DNA of 64,000 bases from Nemesobacter sp965249045 (GTDB lineage Bacteria > Desulfobacterota_D > UBA1144 > Nemesobacterales > Nemesobacteraceae), in NCBI GenBank assembly GCA_965249045.1, contig OZ252213.1, forward strand, positions 806,001 through 870,000, read 5' to 3'. The notes beneath the pieces are model-generated. The model did no database searches. It was not told the origin of the DNA and worked only from the letters and a program-made list of their open reading frames with translations. Shown here in pieces: positions 1 through 7,962 of the stretch. Position 1 is the first letter of the stretch. Every line of letters starts with the position of its first letter. A program made the translations under genes and the position numbers.

Positions 1-319
1 CAGGATCATGAAAGGACTGAAAGAGCATCCTTCCTGGTTCTTTTAAACCGGTTTTCCAACTGATTCCAGTCGAAAACACCTTGAAAAATCCATGAATTTA
101 CGGGTTGTTACCGCTAAAAACCGGAAACATTAGTTTAGGTAACAAAAAAGTACTTGACAAAGGGGGTTAAGTTTTGATTTAATGAGAGTCGGGTGAGGTT
201 GCGTCTATTCGCATCCAAGCAAGGCTGTAAACGCTTTATCAACAGGGGCTATGAGGAGTGTGAGGTATGGAGAGTGTTTAGGAGTTTTGGCCCTAATCTA
301 TAATTAAGGAGGCTTAAAT
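1..319. other. Non-coding leader region before the decarboxylase operon
   Basis: I see no convincing gene in these 319 bases. They hold the operon promoter (154-183) and a leader of roughly 130 nt ending in a strong Shine-Dalgarno AAGGAGG at 306-312. The first ~60 bases may be the tail of an upstream unit, but no clear terminator is visible. Confidence 0.6.
154..183 (+). promoter_or_regulatory. Sigma-70-type promoter for the decarboxylase pair
   Basis: TTGACA at 154-159 is a perfect -35 box. It is followed after 18 bases by TTTAAT at 178-183, one mismatch from the -10 consensus. The predicted start near 190 leaves a leader of about 130 nt before the ATG at 320. Confidence 0.65.
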
Positions 320-1300
320 ATGAGCCATAGTCATTTAAACGTCCCAACGAAGTACTGGGAGTTGACGAAAGAGGTCCCGCCCCCTCCGATAGAGCGGGAT
401 ATCAAGTCATGGATCATAGCGAATCCGGCGGATCCGCTATGGGACATAGACGTGCTGCCGCTGACTTATACGGACAGCAGGTGGTCAGCATTCATAGTAA
501 GATGCGATGAGGCGACGAGGACACGTCTGTGCCCGAATCCCCCGTTGCAGGTATGGGACGGAGAGAATGCAGACCTTGTAGAGTTTTGGTATGTGGATCA
601 TAAGAACACGATGTTAGGTCCATATCTTGAGTTTGGCGTAACGATCTCGGCAACGTACAGCGACCCAGAGGGTAATGTATGGAAAGCGGGATACTATCCG
701 TATATGTATCTGACGGGAGACGCGCCTGTGGACGCGGGTCGTGTACTTGGATTTCCAAAGAAGATGTCGTACATCAGATGTACGGTACACGGTGGAGAGA
801 AAGGCACTGACTTTTTTGGGTTTGCGATGAGTCGTAACGGTTACCTGATGCATAGCGCGACAGGGCAGTTCGACGACAAGCAGGTAACACCTCCGTATTT
901 CTATGGCAAGACGGACTGGGGCAAGTTCAACATGAAGGTAATAACGCGGCCGGACGTATCGAGTTCGGAGTGGCAGCTTACATATCTGCCATCGGCGTTG
1001 CCGCCTCCGTTTGACGCGATGATCCAGGGGCACAGGTTCAAGATCAAGCCTGAGCACACCAGGACGGCAAGTGGAGACGCAGTAAACTGGTTCATGCAGG
1101 CGACACCGTTTGACAACATGGGAGCGGAGCTGAAGATCCAGGAGGTAACGGGACTGATATCGTTTGTATTCGATCTCGTAATACCGCCGGCGGTGGTACT
1201 CTGGACGGAGACGTACGAGAGGCCAGCGAGTTACAGGGGTTATGCCACACCATACAAGTATGGATTGAGGCAGCAGTTCCCGATCAGTCAGGGTTCATAA
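320..1300 (+). CDS. Acetoacetate decarboxylase family protein (first paralogue)
   Basis: A 326-residue soluble protein of the acetoacetate decarboxylase fold. Family members use a Schiff-base lysine to decarboxylate beta-keto acids or do related aldol/dehydration chemistry. The lysine-pair signature GFPKK is at residues 144-148, where the catalytic lysine of clostridial Adc lies, and the conserved glutamate stretch MLGPYLE is at about 98-104. The ATG is preceded by AAGGAGG at 7 bases. It is co-transcribed with a paralogue 29 bases downstream. Codon use favours G/A-ending codons (GTA, ATA, ACG, AGG) more than neighbouring genes, which together with the strong signals suggests high expression. 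It is about 80 residues longer than clostridial Adc, so the substrate should not be assumed to be acetoacetate. Confidence 0.8.
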   Translation: MSHSHLNVPTKYWELTKEVPPPPIERDIKSWIIANPADPLWDIDVLPLTYTDSRWSAFIVRCDEATRTRLCPNPPLQVWDGENADLVEFWYVDHKNTMLGPYLEFGVTISATYSDPEGNVWKAGYYPYMYLTGDAPVDAGRVLGFPKKMSYIRCTVHGGEKGTDFFGFAMSRNGYLMHSATGQFDDKQVTPPYFYGKTDWGKFNMKVITRPDVSSSEWQLTYLPSALPPPFDAMIQGHRFKIKPEHTRTASGDAVNWFMQATPFDNMGAELKIQEVTGLISFVFDLVIPPAVVLWTETYERPASYRGYATPYKYGLRQQFPISQGS

Positions 1301-1329
1301 GCAAAGAAAGTTAAGGAGGTAAAACCATA

Positions 1330-2301
1330 ATGGGATTACAAGCAAATGAGTACAGTTATCCTTGGCTGGATGAGGGAGAAGTTCCACCATTACCATTGGA
1401 CAGGGACAGGATCCATATCATCAGTCAGGGCGTAGCGGACCCGGTGTTCGACTACGATATCATACCGCTTACGTATACAGAGAGCAGGTGGATGGCCTAT
1501 GTAATAAGGGCAGACATCAATGCTATGAAAGCGGTGGTACCGGAGCCGATCGAGGTCCAGGATGATGTAATAGAGTTTTGGTACGTAATACACAAGAACA
1601 CGATGTTAGGTCCATACATGGAGATGGGCGTAACGTTCTCGGCAACAGTGGATGACGGGAGTGGTCACATATACAGGGCGGGATACTATCCGTACATGTA
1701 TCTGTCAAACGACTCACCGATATTCGCGGGTAAAGAGCCCTTCGGATTTCCGAAGAAGGCTGCTTACATCGCCGGGTATGAGCATGGTACCAACAACAAC
1801 TACTTCAATCATCTGATGGAGCGCAGAGGTTATATACTGCACACAGCGAACGGGCGTTATTCTGACAGGCCGCTATCGGCGAGGCCGACATTTTACGGCA
1901 AGACCGATTGGGGACGTATGAACTACAGGATAATAACGAGGCCGGATGTAACGACCAGTATCCACGAAGTAACGTATCTTCCTTCGGATCTTCCTCCGGG
2001 ATTTGGGACAGGACACAGGTTCCAGCTGAATCCTGAGAGCGTAAGGACCGCAGTAACAGAGGATGTACGTTCGTGGTTCCTGTCAGGCACACCGTTTGAC
2101 TATATGGGTGGACAGATACCAGCGATGGAGGTAGTAGGGTTGATAAGCTTCACGTTCAACCTGATCATACCGCCGGCGTTGACGATCTGGACAAGGACGG
2201 TAGAGAGGACAACTGAGGACTTTAGTCATGTGGTCTACTCCACGCCGTTTGTGTACACGATGCGTCACAGGTTCCTGCTGCCGCAGTATAGCCAGGGCTA
2301 A
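1330..2301 (+). CDS. Acetoacetate decarboxylase family protein (second paralogue)
   Basis: A 323-residue paralogue of the preceding gene; by eye more than half of the central residues match. The GFPKK catalytic signature is at 139-143 and MLGPYME at about 92-98, so both copies appear catalytically competent. AAGGAGG at 1313-1319 lies 10 bases before the ATG. Stretches such as the codons for KNTMLGPY are almost identical at DNA level in the two genes, which points to tandem duplication with conserved codon choice. An intrinsic terminator follows at 2351-2395, closing a two-gene operon. The proteins may form a hetero-oligomer or act on related substrates; the sequence does not decide this. Confidence 0.8.
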   Translation: MGLQANEYSYPWLDEGEVPPLPLDRDRIHIISQGVADPVFDYDIIPLTYTESRWMAYVIRADINAMKAVVPEPIEVQDDVIEFWYVIHKNTMLGPYMEMGVTFSATVDDGSGHIYRAGYYPYMYLSNDSPIFAGKEPFGFPKKAAYIAGYEHGTNNNYFNHLMERRGYILHTANGRYSDRPLSARPTFYGKTDWGRMNYRIITRPDVTTSIHEVTYLPSDLPPGFGTGHRFQLNPESVRTAVTEDVRSWFLSGTPFDYMGGQIPAMEVVGLISFTFNLIIPPALTIWTRTVERTTEDFSHVVYSTPFVYTMRHRFLLPQYSQG

Positions 2302-2350
2302 TGACAGAGATGAGCTTGCGTCAACAGACGTTGAGCTTGTGATAGTTGAA

Positions 2351-2395
2351 GGGGGGAGGGAAGCCGGAAACGGTTATCCTTCCCCCCTTTTTTTT
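2351..2395 (+). terminator. Intrinsic terminator of the decarboxylase operon
   Basis: A G-rich arm starting with GGGGGG at 2351 pairs with an arm ending in CCCCCC at 2387, around a loop containing GCCGGAAACGG, and is followed by an eight-T run (2388-2395). This is a textbook rho-independent terminator 50 bases after the stop. Confidence 0.85.
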
Positions 2396-2433
2396 GTGCC
2401 TGGATTGATTTTTCCGTAAACTAATACGAAGCG

Positions 2434-3183
2434 ATGCCTTCCAGTACTCTCATAGTGTACGAACCTTTGGATTCTTTCAGAGAGAAATCTGAATACTGGA
2501 GCAAATATCTTAAGTTTTATGAGCTTTACTGGGGTGGTCCCACTTCTCCTTTCGGAATATGGTTCGGCAATGAGTACAGCGCGTTTCGCCAGGCGTTATC
2601 CGACCATCTTAACCTGCCCCATGAAGACCTGCCCGACTGTCTTTTCATGAAGGATGAAAGTGGCAACTATTTCGTTGCGCCAACTTCGAATTCCCTTAAC
2701 TGCTTTTCGTCCGAAAACGTTATTCCGCTTGAGTGGTTCCTCCTTTTTTCCGAGGAGGGAAGGAAGAATTTCTATACACACTGGGGCTTTAACTCGATCC
2801 ATTACAATTCGACACTTGAGCAATCGAAAAAAAGACTGACCTCCTCCCGGGAAAGAATCGGGGAAACGATGTCCGGAGAATCCATAAACCCTCTTAAATT
2901 TTTTCTGAGCAATCTTGACCGAAGTCTCGAAGACCTTAGAAAATGGCTTGTGCAGTTTGACGCGCAAAGCTATCTGGTGCTTAGCTACGGCGACATCTGC
3001 AATTACATACACCCCTACACCCTGAAAAATGAAAACAGCGTAACGGAAGTCACGAGAATTCTGGAGTTTATCTCCTTGTCGGACTTCAGAGAAGCGGAGC
3101 TTGCTCTTAAGGTTTTTTTTCAGAAATGGGAGGATATAGCAACCAAGTGCGCCGGCGGCACTGAAGATTCCCGAATCCAGTAA
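2434..3183 (+). CDS. Hypothetical protein, unknown function
   Basis: A 249-residue protein I do not recognise. It has ordinary soluble composition with many aromatic residues, no signal peptide and no membrane span. The N-terminal half contains a Trp/Tyr-rich stretch (residues ~20-50), and the C-terminal half looks helical and acidic. The start at ATG 2434 has no good Shine-Dalgarno, so the exact start is uncertain. It follows the strong terminator at 2395 and precedes nth by 19 bases, so it may be co-transcribed with nth. A long reverse-strand frame over the same DNA looks like a shadow because its composition is less protein-like. Confidence 0.5.
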   Translation: MPSSTLIVYEPLDSFREKSEYWSKYLKFYELYWGGPTSPFGIWFGNEYSAFRQALSDHLNLPHEDLPDCLFMKDESGNYFVAPTSNSLNCFSSENVIPLEWFLLFSEEGRKNFYTHWGFNSIHYNSTLEQSKKRLTSSRERIGETMSGESINPLKFFLSNLDRSLEDLRKWLVQFDAQSYLVLSYGDICNYIHPYTLKNENSVTEVTRILEFISLSDFREAELALKVFFQKWEDIATKCAGGTEDSRIQ

Positions 3184-3202
3184 GGATCCGCTCTCGATTA
3201 GC

Positions 3203-3871
3203 ATGACCGCAAAACTTGAAAGGAGAAACATCGGAAGGGTTCTGGGAATACTGAGAAAGGAAGCCGCCGGATGGAACGTTCCGGTGGTTACGCTTACGGC
3301 CGTTTCCTCAAAAAGTCCTTTCAGGGTTCTTATCTCCACCGTACTTAGCCTGAGAACCAAGGACGAGACCACAGCCGAGGCCTCAGCGAGGCTCTTCCGC
3401 GAGGCTTCCACTCCGCACGCCATGCTTGAGCTGGGGGAAAAAAAGGTAAGGGAACTTATATATCCCGTCGGTTTTTACAGGGTAAAGGCGCAAAACATTA
3501 TTGGGATATGTGAGAAACTGATAGACGAACATGACGGCCGGGTTCCGGACAGTATCGACGAGCTTTTAAAATTCCGCGGTGTCGGGAGAAAAACGGCTAA
3601 CCTGGTTCTTTCTCTCGGATATGGAAAACCAGCCATCTGCGTTGATATTCACGTGCACAGGATCTCGAACAGGTGGGGCTACGTGAACACCAAAAGTCCT
3701 TATGAAACCGAGATGGCTCTTCAGGAGAAACTGCCGCGCAGATACTGGATAGAGTATAACTCCCTTCTGGTGGCTCTGGGACAGCAGATCTGCAGGCCCC
3801 TGTCTCCTCTTTGCAGCCGTTGTCCCGTAAGTGGTTACTGCCCGAGGACGGGAGTTTCCAGAAGCAGATAG
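3203..3871 (+). CDS. nth: Endonuclease III (DNA glycosylase/AP lyase)
   Basis: A 222-residue base-excision repair enzyme that removes oxidised pyrimidines and nicks the abasic site. The helix-hairpin-helix is at about residues 121-140 (LLKFRGVGRKTANLVLSL), with the catalytic lysine K130 and the conserved aspartate D148 in VDIHV. The C-terminal [4Fe-4S] loop is complete: C197-x6-C204-x2-C207-x5-C213. Length is typical for Nth. It lies 19 bases after the unknown gene. A separate promoter for the complex I genes starts just behind its stop, so nuoJ need not depend on it. Confidence 0.93.
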   Translation: MTAKLERRNIGRVLGILRKEAAGWNVPVVTLTAVSSKSPFRVLISTVLSLRTKDETTAEASARLFREASTPHAMLELGEKKVRELIYPVGFYRVKAQNIIGICEKLIDEHDGRVPDSIDELLKFRGVGRKTANLVLSLGYGKPAICVDIHVHRISNRWGYVNTKSPYETEMALQEKLPRRYWIEYNSLLVALGQQICRPLSPLCSRCPVSGYCPRTGVSRSR

Positions 3872-3886
3872 GGCCCCTCGCCGGGT

Positions 3887-3914
3887 TTGACTCTGCCCGC
3901 ATTGTAAATATAAT
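3887..3914 (+). promoter_or_regulatory. Promoter for nuoJKL
   Basis: TTGACT at 3887-3892 and a perfect TATAAT at 3909-3914 are separated by 16 bases. The predicted transcription start near 3921 lies downstream of the in-frame ATG at 3811, so it supports the TTG at 3946 as the nuoJ start. Confidence 0.65.
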
Positions 3915-3945
3915 TCATTGCCAAACCTTTTTCCGGAAAACCCCA

Positions 3946-4455
3946 TTGTCTCATACTGTCCTTTTTTATATTTTTTCTACGCTTGCCGTCTTGGGGGCTA
4001 TTATGGTCGTCAGCCATAAAAACCCCGTTTCAAGCGCTATTTCGCTTGTTCTTACACTTTTTTCAACCGCTGTGCTTTTCGTTCTTCTCCACGCCCATTT
4101 CATCGCGGCGATACAGATACTGATTTACGCGGGAGCGATAATGGTGCTGTTTCTCTTTACAGTCATGTTTCTCAATATAAGGGACAGCGATCTGCGGTTT
4201 GACAGTATGAACAGACCGAAGAGGATGATGTTTCTTTTCCTTTTTCTTGTCGTTGTCGGATTTTTTGCCTCGAAGCTTTTTTTGTCTTCTCCGGTAGTTT
4301 TCTCGGAACTTCGGGACCCTGAGAATTTCGGTACCGTGGCTGAGGTGGGAAGGTCTCTTTTCAGTGACTACCTGCTCGCGTTTGAACTTACCTCGGTTCT
4401 TGTGGTTATAGCCATGGTGGGTGTTCTGGTCATAGCCAAGGGGAAGGAATCATAA
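3946..4455 (+). CDS. nuoJ: NADH-quinone oxidoreductase subunit J
   Basis: A 169-residue integral membrane subunit of complex I, with about five hydrophobic helices. The central conserved helix (IAAIQILIYAGAIMVLFLF) is the NuoJ signature with the pi-bulge region. The open frame extends upstream into nth, but those residues are not NuoJ-like and lie before the promoter. I therefore choose TTG 3946 (MSHTVLFYIF), which has GGAAAA about 8 bases ahead. The stop is one base before the nuoK ATG, indicating translational coupling. With nuoK and nuoL it forms part of the proton-pumping membrane arm. Confidence 0.88.
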   Translation: MSHTVLFYIFSTLAVLGAIMVVSHKNPVSSAISLVLTLFSTAVLFVLLHAHFIAAIQILIYAGAIMVLFLFTVMFLNIRDSDLRFDSMNRPKRMMFLFLFLVVVGFFASKLFLSSPVVFSELRDPENFGTVAEVGRSLFSDYLLAFELTSVLVVIAMVGVLVIAKGKES

Positions 4456-4456
4456 G

Positions 4457-4762
4457 ATGGAAATCACGGTCACTCACTACGTAGTCCTGGCTTCCGTTCT
4501 CTTCGCTACAGGGGTTTACGGGGTAATTACCAGAAAAAATATACTTGTAGTTCTTATGTGCCTTGAGCTTATGCTTAACTCCTGCAATCTGCTTTTCGTC
4601 GTTTTCTCAAGGCTGTATGAAGGCGCCACGGGACATGTGTTTGTTCTGATGTCGGTAACGGTGGCGGCGGCTGAGGTCGCGGTCGGCCTAGCGTTTGTCG
4701 TTTCGATTTACAGGCAGAAAGAGAGTCTTGACATCGATCTGCTGAAACTGCTTAGGGGTTAA
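4457..4762 (+). CDS. nuoK: NADH-quinone oxidoreductase subunit K
   Basis: A 101-residue, three-helix membrane subunit of complex I with the usual length. The two buried glutamates needed for proton translocation are present at E37 (MCLELMLN) and E73 (AAAEVAVGL). It is tightly coupled to nuoJ and 24 bases ahead of nuoL. The family is MrpC-like. Confidence 0.95.
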   Translation: MEITVTHYVVLASVLFATGVYGVITRKNILVVLMCLELMLNSCNLLFVVFSRLYEGATGHVFVLMSVTVAAAEVAVGLAFVVSIYRQKESLDIDLLKLLRG

Positions 4763-4786
4763 TTTATTTTTCGGAGGTTTGCCTGA

Positions 4787-6772
4787 GTGCTGGCTTTAAT
4801 AGTTCTTGCGCCGCTTGCGGGGGCAATTTTCAACGGGCTTTTCTTCGCCACCGGTCTTTGCGGAAAGCTTACCGGAACCGCAAGACACACAAGTGACAGG
4901 ATTGTGGGGACGGTGGCGTGCGCGGCAGTTTTGGTTTCAGCCCTTCTGTCCACGCGTCTTTTCCTCGACCTCCTTTCTCAGAGCCCAGCCGGAGCCGAGC
5001 CGATTACGGCTGAGCTTTTCACCTGGATGCTCTCGGGCACTCTTAACGTAAGTTTCGAGTTTTTGTTTGATTCTCTATCCGCCGTAATGGCCCTTGTCGT
5101 GACGTGGGTCGGATTTTTAATCCATGTTTACTCGATCGGCTACATGCACCACGATCGCTGTTACGCACGATATTTCACTTACCTTAACATTTTCGTTTTC
5201 TTCATGCTCGTTCTGGTCCTCGGCAACAACTTTCCAATGATGTTTATTGGATGGGAGGGAGTGGGTCTTGCCTCCTATCTGCTTATAGGATTCTGGTACG
5301 AAGACTCGTTTAGGGTGTACGCGGGAAGAAAGGCTTTTGTGGTCAACAGGATAGGGGACTTCGGATTTATTCTCGGCATCTTACTTATTTTTACAGTGTT
5401 CGGTTCGCTTAACTACCAGGATGTTTTCTCCCAGCTTGGTGACCCGACTTTCGTTTCCGGGATTTCACAGTCGCTTATAACAGCGATGGCGCTTCTTCTG
5501 TTTGTGGGCGCCGTCGGAAAATCGGCGCAGTTTCCCCTTCACGTCTGGCTTCCGGACGCGATGGCGGGTCCGACTGCCGTGAGCGCCCTTATTCATGCCG
5601 CGACAATGGTCACCGCCGGGGTTTACATGGTAAGCCGCTGCTCGGCGCTTTTTGACCTGAGTCCCGTGGCTTCAAACGTCGTTTTGATCGTGGCAGCGTT
5701 CACAGCGTTTTTCGCCGCCACTATAGCCATCACCCAGAACGACATAAAGAAGGTGCTTGCTTACTCGACCGTCAGTCAGCTGGGTTACATGCTGATGGCT
5801 GCGGGAGCGGGAGCGTACGTGTTTTCGATATTTCATCTGGTTACCCACGCTTTTTTCAAGGCACTTCTTTTCCTCGGGGCGGGAAGCGTTATACACGCCA
5901 TGGCCGGAGAGCAGGACATAAGAAAGATGGGTGGGCTTCGCGGAATGATTCCCGTAACGGCAGTTACGTTTCTTGTGGCGACGCTTGCGATTTCCGGGGT
6001 TCCTCTGCTCTCGGGATTCTTCAGCAAGGATGAGATACTGGCCTCGCTTTATAACGGCGGCCATACGTTTTTCTGGGTTGCGGGGCTTGTGACTGCGGTA
6101 CTGACCGCTTTTTACATGACAAGGCTCTACGTGCTTACCTTTGAGGGGGCGGCGAGGATGGATTACAAGACGAAAAGCCGCGTGCACGAATCCCCGGCCG
6201 TAATGACCATACCTCTTGTGGCTCTTGCCGTTCTGTCGGTTCTGGGAGGTCTTCTGGGAGTGCCGGAGTTTATCGGCGAGAGCGTGGGTTTTCATTACAC
6301 GGGACTTATTGAGAAATTCCTTTCCTCTTCCGTAGTGGTCCACCACGGCGCGGAACATGCCTCTTCTCACCATTTTGGTCACTGGACTCTTGTAGGATTT
6401 TCGGTGCTTGCCGCGTTTGCGGGAATAGCCGCCGGTGTTGCGGTTTATTACCGTGGGCTTAGGGAAACCGCCGTAATCCCTGGAGAAGCGGCCGCCACGG
6501 TCCAAAGAGGGTCTTACAATAAGTGGTACGTGGATGAAATCTATGATGCGGTTTTTGTATCTCCGTTTAATTATGTCTCGGGACTGTTCTCCGATTTTGA
6601 TCTCTCGGTAATCGATGGTGCGCTTAACGGACTGAGTGATTTACTAAGGGACCTCTCAAGACGGCTTAGCGTCCTTCAGTCCGGTCTGCTCAGATATTAC
6701 GCGGCGGCTATGGTCGGCGGGGTTGTCGTAATAATCGTCCTTCTTTTCATCTACAACTCCATGGGTTCCTGA
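4787..6772 (+). CDS. nuoL: NADH-quinone oxidoreductase subunit L
   Basis: A 661-residue antiporter-like proton-pumping subunit of complex I. The family core is intact: GWEGVGLASYLLIGFWY carries the conserved glutamate, GKSAQFPLHVWLPDAMAGPT carries the key lysine, and the HAFFKALLFLGAG helix follows. The C-terminal part includes the long lateral helix region. The start is GTG 4787 behind CGGAGG. Unusually, nuoM and nuoN do not follow; the next gene is a cytochrome c, so the remaining complex I genes must lie elsewhere. Confidence 0.95.
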   Translation: MLALIVLAPLAGAIFNGLFFATGLCGKLTGTARHTSDRIVGTVACAAVLVSALLSTRLFLDLLSQSPAGAEPITAELFTWMLSGTLNVSFEFLFDSLSAVMALVVTWVGFLIHVYSIGYMHHDRCYARYFTYLNIFVFFMLVLVLGNNFPMMFIGWEGVGLASYLLIGFWYEDSFRVYAGRKAFVVNRIGDFGFILGILLIFTVFGSLNYQDVFSQLGDPTFVSGISQSLITAMALLLFVGAVGKSAQFPLHVWLPDAMAGPTAVSALIHAATMVTAGVYMVSRCSALFDLSPVASNVVLIVAAFTAFFAATIAITQNDIKKVLAYSTVSQLGYMLMAAGAGAYVFSIFHLVTHAFFKALLFLGAGSVIHAMAGEQDIRKMGGLRGMIPVTAVTFLVATLAISGVPLLSGFFSKDEILASLYNGGHTFFWVAGLVTAVLTAFYMTRLYVLTFEGAARMDYKTKSRVHESPAVMTIPLVALAVLSVLGGLLGVPEFIGESVGFHYTGLIEKFLSSSVVVHHGAEHASSHHFGHWTLVGFSVLAAFAGIAAGVAVYYRGLRETAVIPGEAAATVQRGSYNKWYVDEIYDAVFVSPFNYVSGLFSDFDLSVIDGALNGLSDLLRDLSRRLSVLQSGLLRYYAAAMVGGVVVIIVLLFIYNSMGS

Positions 6773-6844
6773 TTAGGACCTTTTTCCCCGAATGATAAGT
6801 ACACCGCAATCTTATGTCTGGATGAATTTACTGATGGGGGTATT

Positions 6845-7384
6845 TTGGCTGAACTGATTGAAAAACTGTTGAGAAGGAAAAAACTGCTGGTAGCGGTTTT
6901 AATTGCTGTATCCATGCTCTATTTTCTACTTGGGCGTTATGATGTCTCGGCGACGAAGCCGCATCCAGCGATTGTAAACAAGATTCTTCACGGTATTGCC
7001 GAGAGGTCGATAAAAAGAAACTCCGCGAGTCTCACAGTTCCCTACGACATCAATGACAAGAACATGTACGTGAAGGGTTTTAAGGAATACGAAGAGATGT
7101 GCGTTCAGTGTCATGGGGCTCCCGGTGTCGAGCCATCTTCAACCGGGAAGGGTCTTTTTCCAAAACCTCCCAGATTTCCTGAAGAAAAGCTGTCCGAGTA
7201 TTCTCTGAAAGATATTTTTTGGGTCACAAAAAATGGGGTCAAAATGACGGGAATGCCCGCTTATGGACCCACGCACGAAGACGAGACAATCTGGGCGATC
7301 GCCATATTTCTTGATAAATCGAGAGATTTACCCGAAGCGGAATATAAGGAGCTTAAGGATAAATATTCGGATACGCATCATTGA
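6845..7384 (+). CDS. Membrane-anchored mono-haem cytochrome c
   Basis: A 179-residue protein with one N-terminal hydrophobic anchor (about residues 13-30, after positively charged RRKK) and a periplasmic class I cytochrome domain. A single haem-attachment motif CVQCH is at about residue 91, and the likely axial methionine is in MTGMPAYG. The C-terminal tail is charged. The start is TTG 6845 behind GGGGG. It is a candidate electron carrier to a terminal oxidase. It sits between nuoL and the suf regulator without clear functional linkage to either. Confidence 0.82.
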   Translation: MAELIEKLLRRKKLLVAVLIAVSMLYFLLGRYDVSATKPHPAIVNKILHGIAERSIKRNSASLTVPYDINDKNMYVKGFKEYEEMCVQCHGAPGVEPSSTGKGLFPKPPRFPEEKLSEYSLKDIFWVTKNGVKMTGMPAYGPTHEDETIWAIAIFLDKSRDLPEAEYKELKDKYSDTHH

Positions 7385-7460
7385 TGGTTTTAGTCTAAGG
7401 AAATGTTTAAGTCATTTAAAAAGTGTTTCTTTTTTCCTCGAGTTGACTTTGTCCGAATAA

Positions 7461-7486
7461 TGGTAAAAGTTACCAATTAGTATAGT
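7461..7486 (+). promoter_or_regulatory. Candidate operator and -10 box for the Rrf2-suf operon
   Basis: The perfect dyad TGGTAA-AAG-TTACCA (7461-7475) lies immediately before TATAGT (7481-7486), a good -10 box, and overlaps the position of the -35 box. This layout fits autoregulation by the Rrf2 protein encoded 39 bases downstream. The dyad differs from the known E. coli IscR sites, so the link is inference. Confidence 0.45.
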
Positions 7487-7524
7487 TGTTTTATGGATGT
7501 ACAAAGTTTACAATACTTAAAGTT

Positions 7525-7944
7525 ATGCAGGTAAGCAGAACTCTTGATTACGCCGTCAGATGCCTTATCCACATGGGAGGTCAGCCGGGGTTTAAGTTCA
7601 GCATGAAGCAGATATCCGAAACCCAGCACGTTCCGCAGAACTATCTGGCCAAAGTAATGAGAAGGCTTGTTAATCGCGGCATACTGAGGTCGAAGGTTGG
7701 TCCTGATGGTGGGTATATGCTTCGAAGATCCCCGCATGAGCTCAGTTTGAGAGAGGTTTACGAAGCCATAGAGGGAGAGATAAGGATAGTGGACTGCATG
7801 GACGACGATGGACCCTGTGCCCTTTATGAAAACTGCGGGCAGCTTCCTCTTTGGGATAAGCTCAAAGTGTCCATGACAAGGATTCTTGAGGACACCACTA
7901 TCGGGGATATGGTTGATGAGATGCAGGGCGGCAAAAGTCATTAG
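7525..7944 (+). CDS. Rrf2/IscR-family Fe-S-sensing transcriptional regulator
   Basis: A 139-residue winged-helix regulator. The N-terminus MQVSRTLDYAVRCLIHM is the classic Rrf2 start, so the ATG at 7525 is preferred to an in-frame upstream ATG at 7486 that would add 13 atypical residues. The cluster-binding cysteines are C91, C98 and C104 (C-x6-C-x5-C), close to the IscR arrangement, so it probably binds an Fe-S cluster. It is first in the sufBCD operon, with sufB 18 bases downstream. It most likely represses or tunes Fe-S assembly genes in response to cluster supply, as IscR or SufR do. Confidence 0.88.
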   Translation: MQVSRTLDYAVRCLIHMGGQPGFKFSMKQISETQHVPQNYLAKVMRRLVNRGILRSKVGPDGGYMLRRSPHELSLREVYEAIEGEIRIVDCMDDDGPCALYENCGQLPLWDKLKVSMTRILEDTTIGDMVDEMQGGKSH

Positions 7945-7962
7945 CAGGAGGACATTTTCTTA

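Noticed and set aside
2596..3423. A 275-codon minus-strand frame opposite the unknown gene and the start of nth
   Set aside because: It overlaps the beginning of nth, lacks a ribosome site and has shadow-like composition. The plus-strand frame is the better gene.
3811..3945. Upstream ATG extension of nuoJ
   Set aside because: It would start inside nth and before the predicted promoter at 3887-3914, and the extra residues are not NuoJ-like.
5672..6505. A 277-codon minus-strand frame inside nuoL
   Set aside because: Basic, His/Arg-rich translation without family features; nuoL is unambiguous on the other strand.
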